DNA of 64,000 nt, taken from assembly GCA_029261925.1 (NCBI GenBank), contig JAJDAJ010000048.1, forward strand, positions 1-64,000, read 5' to 3'. The notes beneath the pieces were generated by a model, which saw only the letters and a program-made list of their open reading frames with translations, was not told the origin of the DNA and did not search any database. The DNA comes from Deltaproteobacteria bacterium (GTDB lineage: Bacteria; Myxococcota_A; UBA9160; SZUA-336). Both the position numbers and the translations under genes were made by a program. Positions 17,148 through 25,184 of this stretch are shown piece by piece. Position 1 is the first letter of the stretch. Every line of letters begins with the position of its first letter.

Positions 17148-19730
17148 CTAGTAGCGGAAGCCCAGGCGGGCGCCGAAGAAGCGCGGCGCGCCGTACCAGC
17201 TGAGCGGCGGCGCGCCGAAGAAGCGCGGGCCCACCAGGATGTTCTGCTTGGGCGCCTCGTCCTCGATGTTGGTCACGAACACCTCCGCCTCCCAGCGTCC
17301 CTCGGGACTGCGCCAGATCAGCTTCGCGTCGGTCAGGTGGTGGGCCTCCTGCAGGTCGAAGTCGCGGTTGAAGGCGCGGTAGTAGGTGTCGTCTTGCCAG
17401 AGGTACTGGACGCGTGGCGTCAGCGTGCCCCAGGGGCCCAGGGGAATCTCGTACTCGGCCGAGAGCGTCACCTTCCACTGCGGGGCGCGCGAGAGCTGGT
17501 TGCCGCTGAAGTCGTCGAGCCCCCCGAACGGAGTCACCTCGCCGCAGAGCGTGTTCGTTCCGAGGCGGACGAGCTCGGGAGAGGCAAAGCAGCGACGGCT
17601 CTCGTAGCTGCTCGAGAAGCCGCGGTCCGCGAGATCGTCGGCGAGGTCGCGCTCGTTGAGTCGTCTCTGGTTGAACGCACGCACCTGATCGATCGTGGCA
17701 TTCGCCGAGCTGCCGATGGCCAGCTCGGTCCCCGCGGGATCCAGGGTGAAATAGTCCAGGGTCTCGGTCTCCAGGAACGATAAGACGGCCCCCAGGTTCA
17801 GGCCCGGAATCGGGCTGGCCTGGAGCTCGAGGTCCCAGCCGTACATGCGAGTGTCCGCGTTCTCGGTGCGCAGTGAGAACCCGTCGATGACCACGAGCTG
17901 CATGTCCTGGTAGGCGTAGAAGAAGCCCTCGATGTTGATCCGCAGGCGCGAGTCGAAGAACTCGGACTTGGTCCCCGCGGCGTAGGCCCAGATTCGCTCG
18001 GGCAGGTACTCGCCGACGCGGCCGGAGCGGAAGCCGCCCGATTTGAAGCCCCGATCGATCTTCGCGTACAGCAGGTGATCGCCATCGAACGGCCTCCAGT
18101 CGATCGACGATCCCCAGGTCGTGCCGCGGTAGGTCCGGCCGCACCACTCCGGCTCCTCTCGCGGCTGGCCGAACTGAGTGATTCCAAGCAGCCCGTCGCA
18201 GCCGGCGAAGCGGGACTGGCTGCCGCCGCCTCCGCGGGCGTCGCGGAACAGCTTGACGCGCTTGCTGTCCTTGATCCAGCGGCCTCCGAGCTCGAAGCGC
18301 ACCGTGTCCGCCAGCTGGACCGACGTGTGCAGTGCGGCTCCGTAGGACTTGTTCTCGGTCTCCTGGTCGATGCTCACCTCGAGTATCTGCAGAGCGTTGT
18401 CGTTGGACAGCGACGGGATCTCCGTCTGGTCGAAGCCCCTCTCCCGGCTGAAATAGCCGCTGGCCTGCCAGCGGACCCGCTCGTCGAACGCCGCGCCGCT
18501 CCACTGGAGCTCGCTCGTGTACTGCTCTGCCGCCCGGGCGCTCTCGATCTGGGTCAGCACGAGGTCGGTTCCGTCGAAATCCTGGCGGAACTCCGTGTCG
18601 GTCTTCTGGAAGCCACCGAGGGCCTTCAGGCGCGTCTCCCCGAGCAGGGGCAGCGCCGGCACGTCCCAGTCGATCGAGCTCCTCCAGCCCCAGAAGCGGT
18701 TGCTCTGCGCCGAGCGGGAGTCGCTGTACAGGGAGCGGGGATCGCGATCCTCGGTCGACGGCGCGTACTCCGCGGTGGCGGGGATGATGCGGGGCGGGGG
18801 ACCCGGGTCGAACTGGGCCTGGGTCACGGCGAAGTTGCAGGCGTAGAGCTGTGGCATCACCGTCGCGAGTCCGACGATGCTCTGGCTCGGGAACCCCGAC
18901 GGATTGCAGTTCACGGTCTTCGGGATCGCTGCCAGATCACCCTGGGGGCCATTGCCCGTCTGCTTGAAGTAGTTCCAGCTGAGCAGGATGTCGATCGAGT
19001 CGGTCGGCGTGAAGCGCAGATGGCTGCGCAGCCCGAAGTCGTCGGCGTCGAAGGGATCTCGGCTATCGCCCGCCAGCCTGTTGTCCAGGAAGCCGTCTCG
19101 GTCCTCGTGGAAGAACGCGAAGCGCGTCGCCGCGAGCTCCCCCAGCGGCAGGTTCACCGCGCCCCGGGCCCGTACGCGGTCGTAGTTGCCGAAGAGCACA
19201 TCGCCGCTGACCTCGTACTCGTCACCGGGCTTGCGCGTCACCAGGTTGATCGAGCCGGAGGTCGAGTTCTTCCCGCCCAGCAGCCCCTGGGGGCCGCGCT
19301 TGACGTCCAGGCTCTCCAGGTCGAAGAAGGCCACGCGTGCGGCCGAGGGCTGGGCGAAGTTGATGCCGTCCACGTGGAAGGCCACGCCCGGCTCACCGGT
19401 GATCGAGGCGTTCTCGGTGCCGACGCCCCGCAGGGTCACGATGGCCTGCTGGCCGCTCTGACCGACGTGCAGCCCCGGCACGTTGAATGCCAGCGTGTCG
19501 ATGTTCTGGATGTTGGCCCGGTCCAGGTCCTCGGCCGAGAAAGCGGTGATTGCCTGGGCCTCGTCCTGGACGTCGGTGACGTCGATGCGCTCGCCGATGA
19601 TCTCGATCGCCTCGACGTCGCCGGGCACACTTTCGGCGGGCACGGGGTCGTCCTGGGCCCACGCCGGCATCGCTGTGAGGGCGACGGCGGCGAGCAACGC
19701 CCGGATAGGGCTCCTGGGGCCATCGATCAT
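17148..19730 (-). CDS. TonB-dependent outer-membrane receptor
   Basis: The 860-residue protein has a signal peptide (ALLAAVALTAMPAWAQ), a TonB-box-like region before EIIGERIDVTD, a plug domain (NIQNIDTLAFNVPGLHVG ... VTLRGVGTENASI ... LESLDVKRGPQGLLGGKNSTSG) and a long beta-barrel. It ends in GARLGFRY, an aromatic C-terminal signature used for outer-membrane assembly. Such receptors import scarce or bulky substrates with energy from TonB. It is convergent with the BVMO/SDR cluster, and similar receptors often serve neighbouring catabolic genes, so it may import that substrate. No siderophore gene is nearby. Confidence 0.93.
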   Translation of the reverse strand: MIDGPRSPIRALLAAVALTAMPAWAQDDPVPAESVPGDVEAIEIIGERIDVTDVQDEAQAITAFSAEDLDRANIQNIDTLAFNVPGLHVGQSGQQAIVTLRGVGTENASITGEPGVAFHVDGINFAQPSAARVAFFDLESLDVKRGPQGLLGGKNSTSGSINLVTRKPGDEYEVSGDVLFGNYDRVRARGAVNLPLGELAATRFAFFHEDRDGFLDNRLAGDSRDPFDADDFGLRSHLRFTPTDSIDILLSWNYFKQTGNGPQGDLAAIPKTVNCNPSGFPSQSIVGLATVMPQLYACNFAVTQAQFDPGPPPRIIPATAEYAPSTEDRDPRSLYSDSRSAQSNRFWGWRSSIDWDVPALPLLGETRLKALGGFQKTDTEFRQDFDGTDLVLTQIESARAAEQYTSELQWSGAAFDERVRWQASGYFSRERGFDQTEIPSLSNDNALQILEVSIDQETENKSYGAALHTSVQLADTVRFELGGRWIKDSKRVKLFRDARGGGGSQSRFAGCDGLLGITQFGQPREEPEWCGRTYRGTTWGSSIDWRPFDGDHLLYAKIDRGFKSGGFRSGRVGEYLPERIWAYAAGTKSEFFDSRLRINIEGFFYAYQDMQLVVIDGFSLRTENADTRMYGWDLELQASPIPGLNLGAVLSFLETETLDYFTLDPAGTELAIGSSANATIDQVRAFNQRRLNERDLADDLADRGFSSSYESRRCFASPELVRLGTNTLCGEVTPFGGLDDFSGNQLSRAPQWKVTLSAEYEIPLGPWGTLTPRVQYLWQDDTYYRAFNRDFDLQEAHHLTDAKLIWRSPEGRWEAEVFVTNIEDEAPKQNILVGPRFFGAPPLSWYGAPRFFGARLGFRY

Positions 19731-19754
19731 CGCATCGCTCTCCCGCGGCGACCA

Positions 19755-19784
19755 AGGCCGGGATCCCGCGAGGGATCCCGGCCT
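19755..19784 (-). terminator. Perfect 13-bp hairpin after the Cys-rich protein gene
   Basis: AGGCCGGGATCCC pairs with GGGATCCCGGCCT across the loop GCGA. It begins 26 nt past the stop of the gene ending at 19811 and lies upstream of the TonB receptor start, so it would insulate the two minus-strand genes. A U-tract is missing, so Rho-independent action is not certain. Confidence 0.65.
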
Positions 19785-19810
19785 CGTCGTTCGTCCGTCC
19801 GATCAGCTGG

Positions 19811-21505
19811 CTACTCCAGCAGGCAGGCGCTGTCGCAGCCGTCGCCGTTCTGGATGTTGCCGTCGTCGCAATCCTCCTCGAGATCGATGACGCCGTTGCC
19901 GCAGCTGAGCCGGGTGACCTGGCGGCAGCTCGTGAATCCGGGATTGAAGATCTCGTTGTTCACGTCGAGGATGTCCCCGATGTTGCACAGGAGATCGTTG
20001 TTGGCGTCGCAGATGGGAAGCGCGATCTCCGGACTGAAGATCGCCGTGTTGATGTCGAGGATGTCGGAGACGTTGATGATCCCGTCCTCCTGCTGGTCGC
20101 CGCACTCGCACTCGTCGCCACGGATCTGGACCGCGTCGCCTCCCGCGGCCAGGTCCGAGTTGGCGAAGTAGTCGAACTCGTTCAGGAAGGGGCAGAGGTC
20201 GGCGACGCCCGGGGCCACCTCGTCGATCACGCCGTCGCAGTCGTCGTCGGGCCGCGGGTTTCCGCCGAAGTTGGCGATGTTGCAGTTCGAGCTGGGATCG
20301 CCGGGGCTCGTGTACCGGTTGATGATGCTGCAGAAGCGGTTCGCGTGGCCACGGAGCACGACCTGGCTGTTCGCACACTCGTTGACGATCGGCAGGAAAT
20401 CGGGCGCTCCCGTGGTCGCGGGTACGGAGACGCGCGAGCCCCGCTCACGCAGGTCGCAGCCTTCCACCACGCGCGGGCCCGAGTTCGAGGACAGGGCCGG
20501 GAGATTGGCGGTGTCGCCGAGGCCCGGGCAGGGGTTCCCCTGGAAGGTGTGGTTCGGCACGGTGTCGCACGGCGTCAGACGGTTGGTCTCGCAAACGCCC
20601 TCGGACTGGCCGATGGGCGCATACTCGGGATCGCTGATGAAGTCGGTGCCGGGGCCGCCCTGGAACAGCCAGTCGCCCGTGCGCCGCAGGTGATACATCA
20701 CGTTCTCGTTGGTGCAGCTGTCGACGCCGAGCGCCGGGTACTGCACCAGCGTCGGGAACAGGCCGGTGCAGGTCTCGGGAGTCACGCCGTTGCAGCAGGT
20801 CCCGCCCTCCTGGTAGCGGCGCAGGCCCGTCGTGGGGTTGTCGTCCCAGCGGATGTAGGTCGAGCCGGCGGGCTGTCCGGTGGCCGCCTGTCGCGCGGCG
20901 GACAGCAGGTAGCGCCGCCCCATGCTCGGCGGCAGCTGGTTGCCCGCGAAGCAGGCTTGCCCTTCCTCCATCGCCTCCGAGGTCCCGCCGAAGTAGCTGC
21001 GAGTCGAAGAGTTCAGCACGAACACGCCGGGGAAGCCGACGACCACCTGGCTCTGGACGGCCGAGAGCCCCGCATCGCCGAAGATGGCCTCCAGGTCCTG
21101 GGGGATCTCGACGCGGCAGCCGCCCGCCTCACCGCCGTTGGCGGCGTCCTCGGGGCCCTCGCTCGTCGGCGTGCAGCCCACGAGCTCGCGCACGATGAGC
21201 TGGCCCGCCGTCGGGTTGAAGTTGCGCTCGACGCCACAGTCGTCGCCGAACGGATTGGTGCTGTCGGTTCGCGTGTAGAAGTAGCTGCCCGTGAACGCGG
21301 CGGGGTTCCAGACCGAGGTATCGAGCCCGTCCGCTGGATAGCGGAAGGCGCGATCGTCGGGGTGGAGCGTCCCGTACTTCACGTGAAAGCACAGGTCGCC
21401 CGTGCCGTCGCCGTCTCCGTCGGCGCCGCACGCCAGCGTCTGTGCGGCTGCGGGTGACGCGACCATCAGGCAGGTCGCTACCAGAACTGACTCGAGAACC
21501 TTCAT
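19811..21505 (-). CDS. Secreted Cys-rich protein with dockerin-like repeats and DUF4215-type tail
   Basis: The 564-residue protein starts with a signal peptide (MKVLESVLVATCLMVASPAAAQ). It contains many Cys residues, a calcium-loop-like DGDGDGTGD near the N-terminus, two dockerin-like loops near the C-terminus (INVSDILDINTAIFSP and CNIGDILDVNNEIFNPG), and ends with the myxobacterial-style repeat CGNGVIDLEEDCDDGN-GDGCDSAC. No catalytic domain is recognisable. It is probably an extracellular or surface protein. The start at 21505 has a GGAGG site and begins the signal peptide; a 7-bp inverted repeat (21523-21539) lies just upstream. The dockerin-like style recalls the N-terminus of the RHS protein. 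Confidence 0.8.
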   Translation of the reverse strand: MKVLESVLVATCLMVASPAAAQTLACGADGDGDGTGDLCFHVKYGTLHPDDRAFRYPADGLDTSVWNPAAFTGSYFYTRTDSTNPFGDDCGVERNFNPTAGQLIVRELVGCTPTSEGPEDAANGGEAGGCRVEIPQDLEAIFGDAGLSAVQSQVVVGFPGVFVLNSSTRSYFGGTSEAMEEGQACFAGNQLPPSMGRRYLLSAARQAATGQPAGSTYIRWDDNPTTGLRRYQEGGTCCNGVTPETCTGLFPTLVQYPALGVDSCTNENVMYHLRRTGDWLFQGGPGTDFISDPEYAPIGQSEGVCETNRLTPCDTVPNHTFQGNPCPGLGDTANLPALSSNSGPRVVEGCDLRERGSRVSVPATTGAPDFLPIVNECANSQVVLRGHANRFCSIINRYTSPGDPSSNCNIANFGGNPRPDDDCDGVIDEVAPGVADLCPFLNEFDYFANSDLAAGGDAVQIRGDECECGDQQEDGIINVSDILDINTAIFSPEIALPICDANNDLLCNIGDILDVNNEIFNPGFTSCRQVTRLSCGNGVIDLEEDCDDGNIQNGDGCDSACLLE

Positions 21506-21624
21506 GTCTTCCCTCCGTTGTGTCGCGCCCGGGGCGCGATCTGGATGCCGCGAGGCCTGGCCTCGCCCGTCGCGCGGTGCCCGGGGCATCGTACCACCAC
21601 GGGCCACCCCGCATACTCGAAACG

Positions 21625-21864
21625 TCATGCTCCTCGGGGGGACGGCGGCGAACCGTACGGCCGCGCGACGTTCCCCAGCGATACGGCGTGGCGCACGTCG
21701 TCGGGCACGTCGCCCAGCTTCTCGAGGATCTCCGCGGGCTCTCTTCGCGTGTTGGGCCAGGTGCCCTCGTGGTGGGGGTCGTCGGGCTCGAGGAACTCGC
21801 GCGTGTACGGGTCGAAGTCGCGCGCCGCGGATACCGCGCGGCCGAGTCGGTTGCGATCGTTCAC
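21625..21864 (-). pseudogene. Probable remnant of an amidohydrolase-2 gene (C-terminal end)
   Basis: The 79-residue frame from a GTG at 21864 contains PDDPHHEGTWPNTRREPAEI followed by LGDVPDDVRHAVSLGNVARPYG. This resembles the last part of amidohydrolase-2 proteins (D-PH-EGTWP-S ... GN-ARLYG), where the Asp/His are part of the metal site. Nothing matching the first three quarters of the family is attached. It sits 35 nt downstream of an intact amidohydrolase of the same family, so it is likely the end of a deleted tandem copy. A short functional peptide cannot be excluded. Confidence 0.5.
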
Positions 21865-21899
21865 CGGCGCTGTCCTCCCGGCCTTCCCCGCGGGCCGCC

Positions 21900-23210
21900 T
21901 CAGCCGCCCAGGTTGACCAGCACGTCCCCCGAGGTCACGACCTTGCCCGGGGCATAGCCCCGCGGCGCCGCGCCGGCGAGGGAGACCTCGCGGGTGTCGA
22001 CGCCCCCGGCCAGGGCGCGCAGCGCCGCGACGCTGCACTTCTCGCGGCCGCCCATGCGCTCCATCCCATCGAAGCGGTAGATGCGCCCGGCGTTGCGGTG
22101 GGTGATCCGGTCGATCACGTCGTCCGGGAGCCCGGCGGGGACGCTCTGGATGCTGCGCCAGATGCCCTCTGGCGCGCGCGGCCACAGGCAGTCGGAGTGC
22201 GGGTAGTCGACCTCGATGCAGACGTTGTCGACGTTCATGTGCTCGAGGCTGGCCAGCCCGAAGTCGTCCTCGATGAAGCAGGTGACGACGTGCTCGTTGA
22301 AGATCTCGCTGGGCTTCTTGCCGCCGTAGCCCTTGTTCGTCCATGCGCCGTGGTGGCGGTTCGTGAAGTCCGCGCGCTCGAGCAGATAGGGCACCCAGCC
22401 GATGCCGCCCTCGGAGAGCGCCATGGTCAGGTCCGGGTAGCGCTGGAAGGCCTCGAGCGTGATCCAGTCGGCCGCGGCATTGGCGATCGAGATCGGCATG
22501 CTGGTGATCCAGGCCTCGATCGGGGACTCCATCGACGGGTGGTTCGGCTGGTAGCCGGAGCCGATGTGGCAGTTGATGACCACGCCCAGGTCGTTGCAGA
22601 CCTTCCAGAGCGGCTCCCAGACCTCGGAGTGCAGGCTCGGCAGCCCCTGCGCCACCGGGTTGTCCGGGAAGGTGATCGCGCGGCAGCCCTTGCGCACCAC
22701 TCGCCGGATCTCCTCCACGGTCAGGTCGACGTCCCAGCGCGGGACCTGGGCCAGCGGGATGAAGCGCGCCGGATGCGCGCCGCACCACTCGTCGATGTGC
22801 CAGTCGTTATAGGCCTGGAGCATGCGGTAGGCGTTGGCCGGATCCTTCTGTGCCCGGTCGAGGAAGATCTTGCCGTCGAAGCGCACGAACGTGCCGAAGC
22901 AGAGCGAGGCCAGGGTGCCGTTGACGTTCATGTCGTCGACGCGCGCGTCGACGTTCCAGGCGGCGCGGCGCATGTGCTCGAAGCGCGTCGGCTCCATGCC
23001 CCACTCGTTCTTCGGCCGGCCCACGACGGCGTTCAGGCCGATGTTGGCGGTGGCGAGGTCGTCCCAGATCCAGATCTCGTTGCCGGCGTCGTCCTCGATC
23101 ACGTGCGGCGCATCGGCGAGCTCGCCACGGCTCAGGTGGCCCTCGAACATGTCCGGAGGCTCGACGATGTGGTCGTCCACGCTGACGATGACCATGTCTT
23201 CCATCCGCAT
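21900..23210 (-). CDS. Amidohydrolase-2 family metal-dependent hydrolase
   Basis: The 436-residue TIM-barrel protein starts VIVSVDDHIVEPPDMFEGHL, the usual D-x-H opening of this branch. It has CHIGSG in the middle strand, LSEGGIGWVPYLLERADF and VDYPHSDCLWP with the late-strand Asp and His. Relatives are decarboxylases or hydrolases acting on aromatic or cyclic acids and are very common in hydrocarbon-degrading environmental bacteria. ATG at 23210 follows a GGAGGAG site; a second ATG two codons on is possible. The divergent spacer to the crotonase gene (23211-23376) holds an AT-rich patch near 23300 suitable for promoters. Confidence 0.85.
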   Translation of the reverse strand: MRMEDMVIVSVDDHIVEPPDMFEGHLSRGELADAPHVIEDDAGNEIWIWDDLATANIGLNAVVGRPKNEWGMEPTRFEHMRRAAWNVDARVDDMNVNGTLASLCFGTFVRFDGKIFLDRAQKDPANAYRMLQAYNDWHIDEWCGAHPARFIPLAQVPRWDVDLTVEEIRRVVRKGCRAITFPDNPVAQGLPSLHSEVWEPLWKVCNDLGVVINCHIGSGYQPNHPSMESPIEAWITSMPISIANAAADWITLEAFQRYPDLTMALSEGGIGWVPYLLERADFTNRHHGAWTNKGYGGKKPSEIFNEHVVTCFIEDDFGLASLEHMNVDNVCIEVDYPHSDCLWPRAPEGIWRSIQSVPAGLPDDVIDRITHRNAGRIYRFDGMERMGGREKCSVAALRALAGGVDTREVSLAGAAPRGYAPGKVVTSGDVLVNLGG

Positions 23211-23376
23211 GGGCTTCTCCTCCGGGCGCCGGGGCCCCGCCTCGCCCTCCCGCCCGCTCGCGATGATACGGCGAAGCGCCGCCTGGAGCCGATAGATGAT
23301 ATAACAACGATGTCGACGGCGCGAAGCGGTCGCCGCCCGGCGCGTCCCTCACGTTCCTCCAGGCAGCGGAGCGCTC

Positions 23377-24147
23377 ATGCCCTATGCACCCGTCCCCGAG
23401 ATCCTGATCGAGCACGACGGCCCCGTCGCGATCGTCACCCTGAACAACCCGGACGAGCTCAACGCCTTCGTGGACAGCATGCACGTGGGCATGCGCGAGA
23501 TCTGGGGATACCTGGCGCAGGACCGGTCCGTTCGCGCCGCGGTTCTCACCGGCGCGGGAAGGGCCTTTTGCGCCGGCGGCCACATCCCCGGCTTCATCCG
23601 CGACTACGACGATCCGCAGCACCGCCGCGACTCGTTGCGCGGCGCCCGGCGCCTGCTCGACGCCATGGCCGAGTTCCCCAAGCCGCTGATCGCCGCGGTC
23701 AATGGCCCGGCGATCGGGCTGGGCTGCAGCGTGGCGGTGAGCTGCGACGTGGTCTACATCGCAGAGAGCACCTTCATGTCGGACCCGCACGTGAGCATCG
23801 GCCTGGTCGCGGGGGACGGTGGCGCGGTGACGTGGCCGCTGATGATGAGCATCCTGAAGGCCAAGTACTACCTGCTCACGGGCGACCGCATTCCCGCGAC
23901 CGACTGCGTCGACATGGGTCTCGCGAACTTCGCGGTGCCGGGCGACAAGCTGCTCGAGGAGGCCGTGGGCCTGGGCAAGCGGCTGGCCGATCAGCCGCAG
24001 CAGGCGCTCGAGGAGACCAAGCGCGCGCTCAACCTGCACGTGCAGGCGGCGATCCAGCGAGTGGCTCCGTTCGCGTTCGCCGCCGAGAGCGAGTCGTTCT
24101 CGACCGACGACGTGCGGCGCACCGTCGAGAAGTTCAAGAAGGGCTAG
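23377..24147 (+). CDS. Crotonase-fold (enoyl-CoA hydratase/isomerase family) protein lacking both hydratase Glu residues
   Basis: The 256-residue protein has the crotonase signature: RAFCAGGHIPGF oxyanion loop, AVNGPAIGLGCSVAVSCDVVYIAE and the following SDPHVSIGLVAGDGG. In true enoyl-CoA hydratases the two catalytic Glu stand in GCELA and in PEI; here these positions are Ser (GCSVA) and His (DPHV). Plain hydration is therefore unlikely, and an isomerase, hydrolase or lyase reaction on a CoA ester is more probable. It is divergent from the amidohydrolase and overlaps the stop of the small acyl-CoA dehydrogenase subunit tail-to-tail by 4 bases. Confidence 0.85.
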   Translation: MPYAPVPEILIEHDGPVAIVTLNNPDELNAFVDSMHVGMREIWGYLAQDRSVRAAVLTGAGRAFCAGGHIPGFIRDYDDPQHRRDSLRGARRLLDAMAEFPKPLIAAVNGPAIGLGCSVAVSCDVVYIAESTFMSDPHVSIGLVAGDGGAVTWPLMMSILKAKYYLLTGDRIPATDCVDMGLANFAVPGDKLLEEAVGLGKRLADQPQQALEETKRALNLHVQAAIQRVAPFAFAAESESFSTDDVRRTVEKFKKG

Positions 24148-25184
24148 CTGGTGATCGCCTCGAACAGGCGATCTGCGCCGGCCTCCACGATCCGGGTCCC
24201 GAGCCGCCGGCGCCAGTGCCGCGCGCTGCCGTACTCGTGACGCCAGGCCCACAGGCGCCGTGTCAGGTGGTGCAGCCGGTACTCGCGCGTCATGCCGATC
24301 GCCCCGTGCGCCTGGTGCGCGGCACGCGTGGCGCCGGCCGCGGCCTCGTCGGCGAGGACCTTCGCGGCGGCGATCTCGAAGGCGGCGTCACCGCCCAGCG
24401 CGGCACGGGTCGCCACGTCGGCCGCCATCGACAGGCGCACCGAGCACTGCGCGGCGGTCACCAGGTGCTGCTGCACGGCCTGGAAGCGCGCGACCGGCTG
24501 GCCGAACTGCCGCCGCTCGCCGGTGTAGTGCACCGTCAGGTCCAGGAGGGCCCCGGCGGCGCCGGCCATCAGGGCGACGCGGGAGAGGGCGCCGCGCGCG
24601 CGCAGCGCGCCGGGATCGAGGCCCTCCGGCGCGGGCGCGCGCTCGAGCGCGTCGAGCGGCTGGTCCACGTGCACGCGCTCGCGCGGCTCGCCCGCGAGGC
24701 TGGCGCCGGGAGCGGTCTCGACCTGGTCCGGGCGCAGGCGCAGCACGAGCCAGCCGTCCGGACCCTGTACGAGTGCGGCGATCGCGGCGCAGCGGCGGGC
24801 CCAGGCCACCGCGGCCTCGCCGCGGACGTGTCCGTCGACCAGCTGGAGGCTCGCGGGGTCGGGCACGACGGCGATCGGGCCGTCGGGGAGCTCGAGGTCG
24901 GCGCGAGCGAGCAGCCAGCCGCCGAGAAGCGCGGTCTCGGCCACGGGAACCGGTGCGGCGTGGCGTCCGACGGCGCGCAGCACGGCGACGGCGTCGGCCA
25001 GCGAGCCGCCGGAGCCGCCCGCCTCCTCGGGCAGCGAGACGCGGTCGAAGCCGGTCGCGGCCAGCGCGTCCCAGACGGGCGCGCACCAGCCGTCGACCTC
25101 GGCCTGCTCGATGACCGCGTACGTGCAGACATCGGCGAGCAGGCGCTCGACGCCCTCGGCGATGAGCGCGTCGGCCGCCGTCAT
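24144..25184 (-). CDS. Acyl-CoA dehydrogenase, small/beta-type subunit
   Basis: The 346-residue protein has the acyl-CoA dehydrogenase C-terminal bundle (YTGERRQFGQPVARFQAVQQHL, AHQAHGAIGMTREYRLHHLTRRL), but its middle domain is short and lacks the usual flavin-binding pattern of complete enzymes. This matches subunits of two-gene acyl-CoA dehydrogenases such as the FadE26/27 and ChsE types for sterol-CoA side chains. The start overlaps the stop of the large subunit (ATGA at 25181-25184), so the two are translated together and probably assemble 2:2. Confidence 0.85.
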   Translation of the reverse strand: MTAADALIAEGVERLLADVCTYAVIEQAEVDGWCAPVWDALAATGFDRVSLPEEAGGSGGSLADAVAVLRAVGRHAAPVPVAETALLGGWLLARADLELPDGPIAVVPDPASLQLVDGHVRGEAAVAWARRCAAIAALVQGPDGWLVLRLRPDQVETAPGASLAGEPRERVHVDQPLDALERAPAPEGLDPGALRARGALSRVALMAGAAGALLDLTVHYTGERRQFGQPVARFQAVQQHLVTAAQCSVRLSMAADVATRAALGGDAAFEIAAAKVLADEAAAGATRAAHQAHGAIGMTREYRLHHLTRRLWAWRHEYGSARHWRRRLGTRIVEAGADRLFEAITS

